From Quadrisphaera setariae (GTDB lineage: Bacteria; Actinomycetota; Actinomycetes; Actinomycetales; Quadrisphaeraceae): DNA of 64,000 nt. Location of the stretch: contig NZ_VKAC01000011.1 of assembly GCF_008041935.1 (NCBI RefSeq), positions 124,001 to 188,000 on the forward strand, read 5' to 3'. Within the stretch, counting starts at the first letter, position 1; the number at the start of each line of letters is the position of its first letter. A program made the translations under genes and the position numbers. Shown here piece by piece: positions 52,457-61,330 of this stretch. The notes under the pieces are model-generated. The model was given only the letters and a program-made list of their open reading frames with translations. It made no database searches and was not told the DNA's origin.

Positions 52457-52633
52457 GATGCACCTCGGGGAGGGAGAGGTGGAGCCGTTCCGTCGACCCG
52501 GTGCGAGGGAGCCTAGGCGCCTCTGCGGCCGACCTCAAGGTCTGCGGCTCGTACCCCTCTCGTCCCGGTGCGCCCCCGCTGCTGCGGTGTCAGGCTGGAG
52601 CATGAGCAGGCCCGAGCGGCGCTGAGGGCGGCC

Positions 52634-53329
52634 GTGGATCCCGGACCCTCCCCGGAGCTGCGGGTGTGCGCGGCGCTGCGCGAGACCGTCGGCTGGGACC
52701 GCGTCGCCGTCGTCGTCGCCACCGACGCCGACGGCCGCCTTCCGCTGCGCGGCTCCGACGCGGCGCTCGAGCACTTCGGCGACCTGCAGCAGAGCCTCGT
52801 CCAGGGCCCCGGGATCGACGTGCTCGCCTCGGGAGCGTCGGTGCTCGTCGACGACCTGCGCACCGCGGTGAGCCCCTGGCCGCTGCTGCTGAGCTCGCTG
52901 CCGCCGGAGGTGCCGGTGCGCTCCCTGGCGGTGCTGCCGCTGCGGCTGCCCGGCGCCCGTCCCCTCACCGCTCCCGACGACGACGACGAGGCAGCGCGTC
53001 CGGCCGTCCTCGGGCTGCTGGCGGTGGGGCGGGACCAGCCCCAGCCGTTCACCCCCGCGCAGGTCACCGACCTCACGGCGCTGGCGGGGCTGGTCACGGC
53101 GGTGGTGCTGCAGCGGGCCACCACCGAGGAGCTCTTCACGCACGACGCGGCGCCCGACGAGGAGCTGCCCATCGTCGTCGGCATGCTGCGGGCGCGCCTC
53201 GGCGCCGGTGCCGCCGACGCCCTGGCGCACCTGCGGGCCTACGCCTTCAGCGCCGACACGACCATCCACCGCGTGGCCCGCGAGGTGCTCTCGGGCCACC
53301 TCGACCTCGCCGACGTGGCCCGCTCCTGA
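52634..53329 (+). CDS. GAF-ANTAR domain RNA-binding antiterminator
   Basis: About 231 residues from GTG 52634. The frame opens at 52568, but the codons before 52634 are atypical for this genome and GAGGG precedes 52634. The N-terminal GAF domain (RETVGWDRVAVVVATDADGRLPLRGSD to LGLLAVGRDQPQPFTPAQV) senses a small ligand. The C-terminal ANTAR domain (LPIVVGMLRARLGAGAADALAHLRAYAFSADTTIHRVAREVL) binds paired hexaloop hairpins in nascent RNA and prevents termination. Its RNA targets are unknown. Confidence 0.85.
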   Translation: MDPGPSPELRVCAALRETVGWDRVAVVVATDADGRLPLRGSDAALEHFGDLQQSLVQGPGIDVLASGASVLVDDLRTAVSPWPLLLSSLPPEVPVRSLAVLPLRLPGARPLTAPDDDDEAARPAVLGLLAVGRDQPQPFTPAQVTDLTALAGLVTAVVLQRATTEELFTHDAAPDEELPIVVGMLRARLGAGAADALAHLRAYAFSADTTIHRVAREVLSGHLDLADVARS

Positions 53330-53479
53330 GCCGGTGATCGGCTCGCGCAGCCCCGGGGGCGCTGGGACTGTGGAGGCAGGTCGGATGACGCCGTAAGCCT
53401 CTGGTGCCTCCGTCCCTGCCGGCGAGCACGCAGCCCCAGGGCGCGTACCCCCGGCGGACGTCCCTCCAGGAGGACTGCC

Positions 53480-54394
53480 ATGGCCACCGGAACCACCTTC
53501 GACGTCGACGCCCTGCGCCGCGCCACCGTCCACGCCTCCGACGGCTCCAAGATCGGCAAGGTCGGCGAGGTCTACCTCGACGACGCGACCGACCGCCCCG
53601 AGTGGGTGACCGTGAGGACCGGCCTGTTCGGCAGCTGGGAGACCTTCGTGCCGCTGGCCGGCGCCACCACCAGCGACGACGAGCTGCGCGTGCCCTACAG
53701 CAAGGACCAGGTCAAGGACGCCCCGCGCACCGACGCCGACGGGCAGCTCACGCCCGAGGAGGAGGAGCGGCTCCACCAGCACTACGGGCTCGGCGCGGGA
53801 ACGACGACGGGCACGACGACGGGCACGACGACGGGCACGGGCGCCGGCTACACCGAGGGGACGGGGCAGCGACGCGGCGAGTACGAGGGCCTCGACGACC
53901 TGGGCGCCGCCCGCGGCGAGGCCGGCCCCGCGGCCGGGGCGGGCACGGCGACCGGGACGAGCACCACGCGCGCCGAGGGCCACGACACCTCGGGGCCCAC
54001 CACCGACGACGCGATGACCCGCTCCGAGGAGCGCCTGGAGGTGGGCACCGAGCGGCGCGAGGCGGGCCGTGCTCGCCTGCGCAAGCACGTCGTCACCGAG
54101 ACCCAGACCCAGCAGGTGCCCACCTCCCACGAGGAGGTGGTGGTGGAGCGCGAGCCGATCACCGACCGCAACCGCGGGGCGGCGACGTCCGGTCCGGGGC
54201 TCAGCGACGAGGAGCACGAGGTGGTCCTCCACGAGGAGGTGCCGGTCACCTCCACCACCGTCGAGCCCGTCGAGCGCGTGCGGGTGGGGACCCGGGAGGT
54301 CTCCGAGGAGCGGACCGTCTCCGCTGACGTGCGCAAGGAGGAGATCGACCTCGACGAGGACGCGCCGCGCGCGGACACCCGCCGCGAGCGCTGA
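53480..54394 (+). CDS. PRC-barrel and DUF2382 domain stress protein
   Basis: A 304-residue protein. The N-terminal PRC barrel (about 10-85; VHASDGSKIGKVGEVYLDDATDRPEWVTVRTGLFGSWETFVPL) is followed by a Thr/Gly-rich linker (about 105-180) and a C-terminal DUF2382 region (about 180-300; RSEERLEVGTERREAGRARLRKHVVTETQTQQVP and VVLHEEVPVT). DUF2382 (YsnF-type) proteins are stress-related and of unknown activity. AGGAGG lies seven bases before the ATG. It heads a three-gene unit with another DUF2382 protein and an Asp23 protein. Confidence 0.88.
   Translation: MATGTTFDVDALRRATVHASDGSKIGKVGEVYLDDATDRPEWVTVRTGLFGSWETFVPLAGATTSDDELRVPYSKDQVKDAPRTDADGQLTPEEEERLHQHYGLGAGTTTGTTTGTTTGTGAGYTEGTGQRRGEYEGLDDLGAARGEAGPAAGAGTATGTSTTRAEGHDTSGPTTDDAMTRSEERLEVGTERREAGRARLRKHVVTETQTQQVPTSHEEVVVEREPITDRNRGAATSGPGLSDEEHEVVLHEEVPVTSTTVEPVERVRVGTREVSEERTVSADVRKEEIDLDEDAPRADTRRER
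53801..53842 (+). repeat. Tandem 12-base repeat in the PRC-DUF2382 linker
   Basis: ACGACGACGGGC is repeated three times from 53801 to 53836 and half of it again to 53842, encoding the TTTG repeats of the linker. In-frame and coding, so it is a length-variable linker rather than a non-coding repeat. Confidence 0.85.
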
Positions 54395-54404
54395 GGAGCC
54401 GGAC

Positions 54405-54854
54405 GTGGCACCTCCCGGCGCACCCGGTCACCCGCGTGACGGTCACGACGCCGCCGTCGACGTGGTGCTCTCCGCGGAGCGCGTCGACGTCGGGGTGCGG
54501 CGCGTGCCCCGCGAGCGCGTGCGGGTGCGCCGGGAGGTGGTCACCGAGGAGGTGACCCTGGTGGTGGCGGTGCGGCGCGAGGTGCTGCGCGTGGAGCGCG
54601 AGCCCCTCCAGGCGCGCACGGACGCGCAGGACCCGGGCGACCCGCTCCCGCTGGAGGTGGTGCTCTCCGAGGAGCGGCCCGTGGTGCACCTGGAGGTCGT
54701 GCCGTACGAGCGGGTGCGGGTGGGCCTCCGCGCGGTGCCGGGCTCGGCGCCCGTGGACGTCGAGCGGCGGCGGGAGGTCGCGGACCTCGTCGAGGACCCG
54801 CCTGCCGAGAGCGGCACCGCGAGCAGGACGGACGACGCGAGGAGCACCCCGTGA
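54405..54854 (+). CDS. DUF2382 (YsnF-like) protein
   Basis: A 149-residue protein with two YsnF-like repeats: VVLSAERVDVGVRRVPRERVRVRREVVTEEVTLVVAVRREVLRVERE and VVLSEERPVVHLEVVPYERVRVGLRAVPG. It lacks the PRC barrel of its neighbour and is probably a duplicated stand-alone module. GTG 54405 follows TGAGGAG. The stop overlaps the next start (GTGA). Function unknown; likely envelope or desiccation stress by association. Confidence 0.8.
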   Translation: MAPPGAPGHPRDGHDAAVDVVLSAERVDVGVRRVPRERVRVRREVVTEEVTLVVAVRREVLRVEREPLQARTDAQDPGDPLPLEVVLSEERPVVHLEVVPYERVRVGLRAVPGSAPVDVERRREVADLVEDPPAESGTASRTDDARSTP

Positions 54855-55267
54855 ACGCACAGAGCACCAGCCCCACCGGCACTCCGGGCGCCTCGAGCGC
54901 GGAGCGGGGCACCACGCGCATCGGCGAGGTCGTCGTGCTCGAGGTGGCCAGCGCGGCCGTCCGCGGCGTGCCCGGTGTCCGCGCCGTGGGCGGTGCGGGG
55001 CGGCGGGCGGCGGGCGTCGCGGTGACCGTCGGCGCGGACAGCGCCGAGGTGGCGGTGGAGGTGGTCGCCGAGCACGGCACCTCCCTGCCCGCGGTCGCGC
55101 AGTCCGTGCGCCGCTCCGTGGCCGAGGCGGTGCGGGACCTCACGGGGCTGCGGGTGGGGGCCGTCGACGTGCTCGTCGTCGACGTCCACGTGCCCTCGGA
55201 CCAGGAGGACGACGACGGCGTGCGCAGCGGCGGGACGCTGCCGCGCACGCGGACCACCGCGCGCTGA
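54851..55267 (+). CDS. Asp23/Gls24 family envelope stress protein
   Basis: A 138-residue protein: TTRIGEVVVLEVASAAVRGVPGVRAVGG is the Asp23 start, and VAVEVVAEHGTSLPAVAQSVRRSVAEAVRDLTGLRVGAVDVLVVDVHV is its conserved core ending in VDVxVxDV. Asp23 proteins attach to the membrane in staphylococci and respond to cell-wall stress. GTG overlaps the DUF2382 stop, so the two are translated together. C-terminal 25 residues disordered. Confidence 0.88.
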   Translation: MNAQSTSPTGTPGASSAERGTTRIGEVVVLEVASAAVRGVPGVRAVGGAGRRAAGVAVTVGADSAEVAVEVVAEHGTSLPAVAQSVRRSVAEAVRDLTGLRVGAVDVLVVDVHVPSDQEDDDGVRSGGTLPRTRTTAR

Positions 55268-55295
55268 GGCGCTCCGTCCCTGCGAGGGTGGGGCG

Positions 55296-56477
55296 GTGAC
55301 CGCGTGGACGACGACCCCGATCACCCCCGACCTCGTGCGCGGCGCGCTGGACCTGGTGCCCACCGAGCGGGGGCTCCTTCCGCAGCGCCTGCCGGCGCGG
55401 GCGCGCGCGCAGGTGCCCGACGAGCAGACGGCGATGGCGGTGGCCCAGCCGTCCGGGGTGCGGCTGGTGGTGCGCACGGCGGCCACCCAGCTGGAGCTCG
55501 ACGTGGTCCGCACCACGAACAGCTACGCCGGAGCACCGCCGCGGCCCGACGGCGTCTACGACGCCGTGGTGGACGGTGTGCTCGTGGAGCGCGCGACCGC
55601 TCCAGGGGGCGACGTCCTCGAGATCGACATGGTCACGGGTGCCCGCGCGCTGCGCCGGGGTCCCGTGGGCACGGTCAGGTTCCGGCACCTGCCCCCCGGG
55701 GAGAAGCACCTGGAGGTGTGGCTGCCCCACACCGAGATCACCACGCTGGTGGCGCTGCGGGCGGACGCCCCGGTCAGCGCGGCGCCCGAGGGGGCGGGCC
55801 CGGGTGGAGCGTCGCGTCCGGTCTGGGTGCACCACGGCAGCTCCATCAGCCACGGCTCCGGCGCCGACAGCCCCAGCACCACGTGGCCGGCGCTGGCCGC
55901 CGCACTGGGCGGGGTGGAGCTGGTGAACCTGGGGTTCGGCGGCAGTGCGCTGCTGGACCCCTTCACGGCGCGGGCGCTGCGAGACGTCCCCGCAGACCTG
56001 GTCAGCCTGAAGGTGGGCATCAACGTGGTCAACGGCGACGTCATGCGCCGCCGGGCGTTCGGGCCGGCGCTGCACGGCTTCCTCGACACCGTCCGCGAGG
56101 GGCACCCCGAGGTCCCGCTGGTGGTGGTGACGGCACTGGCCTGCCCCGTCCACGAGGACGTGCCGGGGCCGTCGGCGCCGGTCGTGGACGACGGCGGCGT
56201 GCGCTTCGTCGCCACCGGCGACCCGGCGGACGTGCCTGCGGGGCGCCTGTCGCTGCGGGCGACCCGCGAGGTGGTCACCGAGGTGGTGCGGGCGCGCCAG
56301 GCGGAGGACCCGCACCTGCACCTGCTCGACGGGCTGGAGCTGTACGGCCCCGCCGACGCCGAGGAGCACCCCCTGCCCGACGCGCTCCACCCCGACGCCG
56401 CGACGCACCGGCTCGTGGCGGAGCGCTTCGCCCGGTGGGCCTTCTCCGCGGGGGCCCCCTTCTCCGCCGCCCGCTGA
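55296..56477 (+). CDS. SGNH/GDSL-type hydrolase
   Basis: A 393-residue protein in two parts. An N-terminal beta-sandwich domain (about 1-165) is followed by an SGNH hydrolase (about 175-390). Block I nucleophile is in WVHHGSSISHGSGAD, block II Gly in NLGFGGSALLDP, block III Asn in KVGINVVNGD and block V Asp/His in DALHPDAATHRL. No signal peptide is seen. This two-domain layout resembles carbohydrate esterases that deacetylate or de-esterify sugars; the substrate is unknown. Confidence 0.87.
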   Translation: MTAWTTTPITPDLVRGALDLVPTERGLLPQRLPARARAQVPDEQTAMAVAQPSGVRLVVRTAATQLELDVVRTTNSYAGAPPRPDGVYDAVVDGVLVERATAPGGDVLEIDMVTGARALRRGPVGTVRFRHLPPGEKHLEVWLPHTEITTLVALRADAPVSAAPEGAGPGGASRPVWVHHGSSISHGSGADSPSTTWPALAAALGGVELVNLGFGGSALLDPFTARALRDVPADLVSLKVGINVVNGDVMRRRAFGPALHGFLDTVREGHPEVPLVVVTALACPVHEDVPGPSAPVVDDGGVRFVATGDPADVPAGRLSLRATREVVTEVVRARQAEDPHLHLLDGLELYGPADAEEHPLPDALHPDAATHRLVAERFARWAFSAGAPFSAAR

Positions 56478-56492
56478 GGCCGGACGACCGCC

Positions 56493-56511
56493 CTGACGGC
56501 GGGGCCGTCAG
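56493..56511. terminator. Bidirectional hairpin between convergent genes
   Basis: CTGACGGC (56493-56500) and GCCGTCAG (56504-56511) form a perfect 8-base stem around GGG. It starts 15 bases after the SGNH hydrolase stop and includes the stop codon of the convergent kup gene. Confidence 0.65.
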
Positions 56512-58601
56512 ACCTCGATGCGCGAGCCCATCACCACGGTGCGCGCCGACGGGAGGTCGAAGGAGCGGGCGGCGTCGGTGGTCAGGCGGGAGGTGGCGGT
56601 GAACAGCCCCCGCTGCCAGCGCGGCAGGTGCACCTGGGGCGAACCGTCGCCGTCGCCGTCGTCGTCTCCGGAGGCCCGGCGCAGCTCGATCGTGGACAGG
56701 AACCACGAGGCGCCGTCGAGGTCGACGTCGAGACCCTCGCGCTCGACGAGCGCCGCGAGCGCGTCGGGCACGTCCGTGCGCTGCATGTACCCGAAGCGCA
56801 GCACCACCTGGACCGGGTCCCCGGGCCCCTCGGTGCGGCCCTCGGCGTCGGGCACCGGGCGGAGCACGCGGGCCACCTCGTCCAGCGGGACGTAGGGCGA
56901 CTGGGTGGTCTCCACCGCGACGAGCACCACCCGCTCGTGCAGCACGTGCAGGTGCTCGACCGTGGCGCGCATGGCCAGCGGTGCGGTGCTGCTGCCGTCC
57001 TCGGCGGCGCGGTTGAGGTAGACGGCCGTGCCGGGGACGCGAGCCACGCCGTCCTCGTGGACCTGGGTGAGCAGCGCCTCCAGGGGACCCTCCTGACGCG
57101 TGCGGAGGCGGGTCACGGTGGCCCGCCCGCGGTTCCAGGTGGTCATCACGGTGAACAGGGCCGCACCGATGACCAGCGGCACCCACGCGCCGTGCGACAG
57201 CTTGGACAGGCCCGCGGCGAGGAACAGCAGCATGAGGAGCGCCATCGCCCCGCCGCCGGCGATGACCACGGGTCGCGGCCACGACCACTGGTGCGCCGCC
57301 ACCACGGTGATGATCGAGGTGGAGATGAGGATGGTGCCGGTCACGGCCATGCCGTAGGCGAAGGCGAGCGCGGCTGACGACTCGAAGGCGACCACCAGCA
57401 GCACGACCGCCACCATGAGCGCCCAGTTGACCCAGGGCACGTAGACCTGGCCGATGGTGTGGGCGGAGGTGTGGGTGATCCTCAGCCGCGGCAGGTACCC
57501 CAGGCGCACGGCCTGGCGCACGGCGGAGAAGGCGCCGGTGATCACCGCCTGGGAGGCGATGACCGTGGCGGCGGTGGCCAGCACGACCAGCGGCACCAGC
57601 GCCCAGGAGGGCACGGACAGGAAGAAGGGGGCCTTGACGGGGCCGGCGGCGGACAGGTCTCCCAGCAGCAGCGCCCCTTGCCCGGCGTAGGAGAGCAGCA
57701 GCGCGGGGTAGACGAGGAAGAGCCACGCGCGGGTGATGGCGGGGCGCCCGAAGTGCCCCAGGTCGGCGTAGAGGGCCTCGGCGCCGGTGACCGACAGCAC
57801 CACGGTGGCCAGCGCGAAGAACGCGATGCCGGGCTCGGCCAGGAAGAAGCCGACGGCGTACGTGGGTGACAGCGCGCGCAGGACGGAGGGGTTCCCCAGC
57901 ACCTGGAAGAGGCCCGCGACGCCGATCACGACGAACCACAGCGCCATGACCGGCCCGAAGGCGCGGCCCACCGTCGCCGTGCCGTAGCGCTGCACGGCGA
58001 ACAGGACGACGACGATGACCAGCGTGATCGGCACGACGAACGGCGCGAAGCCGGCGTTGACCACCTCCACGCCCTCCACGGCGGACAGCACCGACACCGC
58101 AGGGGTGATCATGCTGTCGGCGAGGAAGAGCGACGCCCCGGCGATGCCGGCCGCCGTCAGGCCCGCCACCAGGCGCGGGGAGAGCCGGCGCCCGTCGCGG
58201 CCCCGGCGGCCCAGGAGGGTGATGAGCGACATGAGGCCGCCCTCGCCGTGGTTGTCGGCCCGCAGCACCACGCCCACGTAGAGGACCGTCACCACGAGGG
58301 TCACGGACCAGAAGACCATCGAGACCAGGCCGAGCACGTTGTCGGCGGACAGCGGCACCGGGTGCGGGTCGTCGGGGCTGAAGAGCGTCTGCACCGTGTA
58401 GATGGGGCTGGTGCCGATGTCGCCGAAGACCACGCCGAGCGCGCCGAGCAGCAGCGCGCTGCGGCCGGGGCCGTGGGGCTGCCCCGCGGGGCGACCGTGG
58501 GCGGTGGCTCGGTCGGTGCCCGGCGGGGCCGGTGCAGCCGCGTCGGTCGCGGCGGGGGTGGTCACAACGGCACAGTCAACCCCCTCGCCGTGATCGCGCA
58601 C
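56508..58601 (-). CDS. kup: Low-affinity potassium transporter Kup
   Basis: A protein of up to 697 residues with about 12 transmembrane helices followed by a cytosolic C-terminal domain (about 510-697). LLLGALGVVFGDIGTSPIYTVQTLF is the family signature after the leader. ADNHGEGGLMSLITLL, SMITPAVSVLSAVEGVEV and GTAVYLNRAAEDGSSTAPLAM (start of the soluble domain) are typical. It takes up K+ with protons. GTG 58601 gives a 48-residue hydrophilic leader; GTG 58565 is an equally good start, and neither has a clear ribosome site. The last region has an Asp/Gly-rich insertion (SGDDDGDGDGSP). Confidence 0.95.
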   Translation of the reverse strand: MRDHGEGVDCAVVTTPAATDAAAPAPPGTDRATAHGRPAGQPHGPGRSALLLGALGVVFGDIGTSPIYTVQTLFSPDDPHPVPLSADNVLGLVSMVFWSVTLVVTVLYVGVVLRADNHGEGGLMSLITLLGRRGRDGRRLSPRLVAGLTAAGIAGASLFLADSMITPAVSVLSAVEGVEVVNAGFAPFVVPITLVIVVVLFAVQRYGTATVGRAFGPVMALWFVVIGVAGLFQVLGNPSVLRALSPTYAVGFFLAEPGIAFFALATVVLSVTGAEALYADLGHFGRPAITRAWLFLVYPALLLSYAGQGALLLGDLSAAGPVKAPFFLSVPSWALVPLVVLATAATVIASQAVITGAFSAVRQAVRLGYLPRLRITHTSAHTIGQVYVPWVNWALMVAVVLLVVAFESSAALAFAYGMAVTGTILISTSIITVVAAHQWSWPRPVVIAGGGAMALLMLLFLAAGLSKLSHGAWVPLVIGAALFTVMTTWNRGRATVTRLRTRQEGPLEALLTQVHEDGVARVPGTAVYLNRAAEDGSSTAPLAMRATVEHLHVLHERVVLVAVETTQSPYVPLDEVARVLRPVPDAEGRTEGPGDPVQVVLRFGYMQRTDVPDALAALVEREGLDVDLDGASWFLSTIELRRASGDDDGDGDGSPQVHLPRWQRGLFTATSRLTTDAARSFDLPSARTVVMGSRIEV

Positions 58602-58650
58602 GTCGGTCCTGACGCTTCCCTGACCCCCCGCCCCCGCGGGTGTCGCCCGC

Positions 58651-60144
58651 TCAGACGAGGGCGCTGGCCAGGCGGGCCAGCCCGTCGGCGGTCCTGGCCA
58701 CCAGGTCCCTGCGCCCCCACTCGGCGGGGGTGAGCTCGCGGCTCCGAGACCGGTAGAGGTCCTCCACGGCGCGCAGCTGGCGGGAGAAGTCGACCCCTCG
58801 CACCAGCACCGTCACCTCCAGGTTGAGCTCGAAGGAGCGCATGTCGAGGTTGGAGGAGCCGATGACGGCCACCTCCTCGTCCACGCTGAGGGTCTTGGCG
58901 TGCAGCACGAACGGCGGCGGGTACATGAAGATCCGCACGCCGGAGCGCAGCAGCGCGTCGTAGTAGGAGCGCTGCGCGTGGTGGACGAGGGCCTGGTCGC
59001 CGCGCTCGGAGACGAACAGCTGCACGTCCAGGCCCCGCTCGGCGGCGCTGCGCATGGCCAGCAGCAGCGACTCGTCGGGCACGAAGTACGGGCTCACCAC
59101 GACCGCCCGCTCCTGCGCGGCGTGCAGCAGCGACACGAACAGGCGCAGGTTGTTCTCCTGCTCGTACCCGGGTCCGCTGGGCACCACCTGCGCCTGCAGC
59201 TCCCGGGTGGAGTCGGGCGCGGGCGGCAGGTCCGTCCGCAGCCTGTCGTCGAGCAGCTCCCCGGTCTCCGAGTACCAGTCGGCGACGAAGACGGCGTCCA
59301 GCGCGGTCACCACCGGTCCCTCGAAGCGGGCCATGACGTCCACCCAGCGGCGGCCCTTCCTGCGGTTGCTGCGCTTGCCGTAGGCGGGGTCGACGACGTT
59401 CTGGCTGCCGCTGAAGGCGACGGCACCGTCCACCACGAGCAGCTTGCGGTGGTTGCGCAGGTCGATGCGCAGCACCTCGCGGGTGGTGGGGAACACCGGC
59501 AGCACCCGCCGCCACAGCACGCCCGAGGCCTCCAGCCGGCGCACCATCCGCCGGTAGCCCTTCACGCGCAGGCTCGCCAGGTGGTCGAAGAGCACCCGCA
59601 CCACCACGCCGCGGGCCGCCGCCCGCTCCAGCGCCCCGAAGAACGGCTCGGTGGTCTCGTCCAGGGCGAGGATGTAGAACTCGGCGTGCACGGAGTGCTG
59701 GGCGGCCTCCACCTCCGCGGTCATCGCCCACAGCGAGCCGACGTAGTCCTCCAACAGGTCAGCGGTGTTGCCCGACAGCACCGGCATGGCTCCCAGGCGC
59801 CGGTTCATCGCGTGGATGGTGCGCAGCACCGGCAGCTGCTCGTCCTCGGGGGTCAGGTGCACCGGTCGCTGCCGGGTGGTCCGCTCCAGCACCAGCTCGT
59901 CGAAGCGCCGCTGCTTCTCCCGCCGGGCGCGCGGCAGCTTGTTGCTGCCGATGACGAGGAACGCCAGCAGCCCCAGGTAGGGGATCAGGACGACGGCGAG
60001 CACCCAGCCCAGCGCCGCCGACGGCCGCCGGTCGTTGGCGATCACGGCGGCCACCACCAGCCCGACGAGCACGCCGACGGCCACCACGAGCCACACCGCC
60101 CACTCGGGCAGGGAGTCCGGCAGCACGTCGGAGATCGGCAGCAC
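58651..60144 (-). CDS. cls: Cardiolipin synthase (phospholipase D family)
   Basis: A 497-residue membrane enzyme that joins phosphatidyl groups to form cardiolipin. Two N-terminal helices (PEWAVWLVVAVGVLVGLVVAAVI and SAALGWVLAVVLIPYLGLLAFLVIG) are followed by two HKD motifs, NHRKLLVVDGAVAFSGSQN (about 210-230) and LHAKTLSVDEEVAVIGSSN (about 403-421). Length and order match bacterial ClsA. It shares strand and direction with kup but lies upstream of it with only 49 bases between, so they may be co-transcribed. Confidence 0.95.
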   Translation of the reverse strand: MLPISDVLPDSLPEWAVWLVVAVGVLVGLVVAAVIANDRRPSAALGWVLAVVLIPYLGLLAFLVIGSNKLPRARREKQRRFDELVLERTTRQRPVHLTPEDEQLPVLRTIHAMNRRLGAMPVLSGNTADLLEDYVGSLWAMTAEVEAAQHSVHAEFYILALDETTEPFFGALERAAARGVVVRVLFDHLASLRVKGYRRMVRRLEASGVLWRRVLPVFPTTREVLRIDLRNHRKLLVVDGAVAFSGSQNVVDPAYGKRSNRRKGRRWVDVMARFEGPVVTALDAVFVADWYSETGELLDDRLRTDLPPAPDSTRELQAQVVPSGPGYEQENNLRLFVSLLHAAQERAVVVSPYFVPDESLLLAMRSAAERGLDVQLFVSERGDQALVHHAQRSYYDALLRSGVRIFMYPPPFVLHAKTLSVDEEVAVIGSSNLDMRSFELNLEVTVLVRGVDFSRQLRAVEDLYRSRSRELTPAEWGRRDLVARTADGLARLASALV

Positions 60145-60319
60145 GGGTCCACTCCACCGCAGCGGGCTCCTCCGCGCTCGCGGACGCTCCGGATGTCACA
60201 GGGCTGGTCACAGGTCGGGTGTCACTCTGCGCGCCGCGGAGCGGCAGCGCGCCGGTGCTGCGCATGATGGGGAGTCGGCGGGATCCCCCGCCGCTCGGGG
60301 CAGGACGAGGGGGGTCGCC

Positions 60320-60517
60320 GTGCTCACCACGGACCGCTGCGCGTCGGTGCGCGGCATCCGCCAGCGGTGCGAGCTGGGGGTGCTCCACGAGGGCGCCCAC
60401 GTGAACGGCGTGAGGTCGTGGCCGCGCAGCGCCCGCGAGAGCACCGCGTTCCAGCAGGAGGTGGCCCGGGCGCGAGAGCTGCGCCGGCGCGCCCTCGCGC
60501 TGCGGCAGCAGCGCTGA
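60320..60517 (+). CDS. Small basic protein of unknown function
   Basis: A possible 65-residue gene from GTG 60320, preceded by GAGGGGGG seven bases upstream. The product is Arg-rich: LTTDRCASVRGIRQRCELGV then LHEGAHVNGVRSWPRSARES and a helical C-terminus QEVARARELRRRALALRQQR. Codon use has the high G/C third positions of real genes here, and no competing gene exists on the other strand. No family recognised; the 175 bases before it hold no other feature. It could be a chance frame in GC-rich DNA. Confidence 0.5.
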   Translation: MLTTDRCASVRGIRQRCELGVLHEGAHVNGVRSWPRSARESTAFQQEVARARELRRRALALRQQR

Positions 60518-60543
60518 CGCGCGGCCGCCTCGCCGCGCGCCCT

Positions 60544-61302
60544 TCAGGCGGGGCCGGGTCCGATGCGGCGCCGCTCCCAGCCGACGTCGATGTGCTCGCG
60601 CATGGCGCGCTCGGAGGCGGCGACGTCTCCCGAGGCCACCGCGCGGTAGACCGCCCACAGCTCGTCCAGGGTCCGCTGCATCGCGTCGCTGGGGTTGTGG
60701 CCGCGGTAGCGCGGGCTCTCCAGTGCGCGCGAGTAGAGCGCCCTGGTGATGTTGTGCGCCAGGCGGTTGCCCGACGCCTCCATGAGGGAGAAGTGGAAGA
60801 CGACGTCGGCCTGGTAGAAGGCCTCCTCGTCCGTGAGGTCGGCCATCTCCTCCAGCACGGCCCGCAGCGCCTCGAGGTGCTCGGCGGTGTGGTGGCGCGC
60901 CACCACACCGGCCATGAGCGCCTCCAGGTTCGCGCGGACCGCGCTGAGCTCGGACAGGACGCCGTTGTTGCCGTCGTCGTCGACGAGGGCCGAGAGCACC
61001 TGGGCGTCGAGCATGCGCCACGACGCCTGCCCGAGCACCTGGGTGCCGCGGCCCTGGCCGACGGTGACCAGCCCCTTCTCCTGGAGCCGCTTGACCGACT
61101 CGCGGATGACGGTCCGGCTCACGCCGAACCGCTCCGCCAGCGGCCCCTCGGGCGGGAGGAGGTCGCCGGGGGCGAACTCCCCGGTGACGATGGCGCTGAC
61201 GAGCTCCTCGACCACGGCGGTCCCCAGGCGTGCGGGCGGCCGCGCAGGCGCTTCCACGAGGGACCGGGGGACTGCGTCGGCGGAGGCCATCAGCGCCATC
61301 AT
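60544..61302 (-). CDS. GntR-family (FadR subfamily) transcriptional regulator
   Basis: A 252-residue regulator. The winged HTH (AVVEELVSAIVTGEFAPGDLLPPEGPLAERFGVSRTVIRESVKRLQEKGLVTVGQGRGTQV, about 29-90) is followed by an all-helical FadR C-terminal domain with the metal-binding pattern ADVVFHFSLMEASGN and H residues near 220. Such proteins are released from DNA by sugar acids or other carboxylates. It directly follows the enolase-superfamily gene (stop to start 28 bases), which suggests it controls that catabolic operon. ATG 61290 is an alternative start. Confidence 0.92.
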   Translation of the reverse strand: MMALMASADAVPRSLVEAPARPPARLGTAVVEELVSAIVTGEFAPGDLLPPEGPLAERFGVSRTVIRESVKRLQEKGLVTVGQGRGTQVLGQASWRMLDAQVLSALVDDDGNNGVLSELSAVRANLEALMAGVVARHHTAEHLEALRAVLEEMADLTDEEAFYQADVVFHFSLMEASGNRLAHNITRALYSRALESPRYRGHNPSDAMQRTLDELWAVYRAVASGDVAASERAMREHIDVGWERRRIGPGPA

Positions 61303-61330
61303 CCCACCCGGGGGCGGCTGGGCACGTCGC

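Noticed and set aside
53801-53842. Short tandem repeats as a CRISPR array
   Set aside because: The 12-base units are contiguous, in frame and coding; no spacers exist.
58900-60267. A 455-codon plus-strand frame opposite cls
   Set aside because: It is a shadow of cardiolipin synthase; both HKD motifs are on the minus strand.
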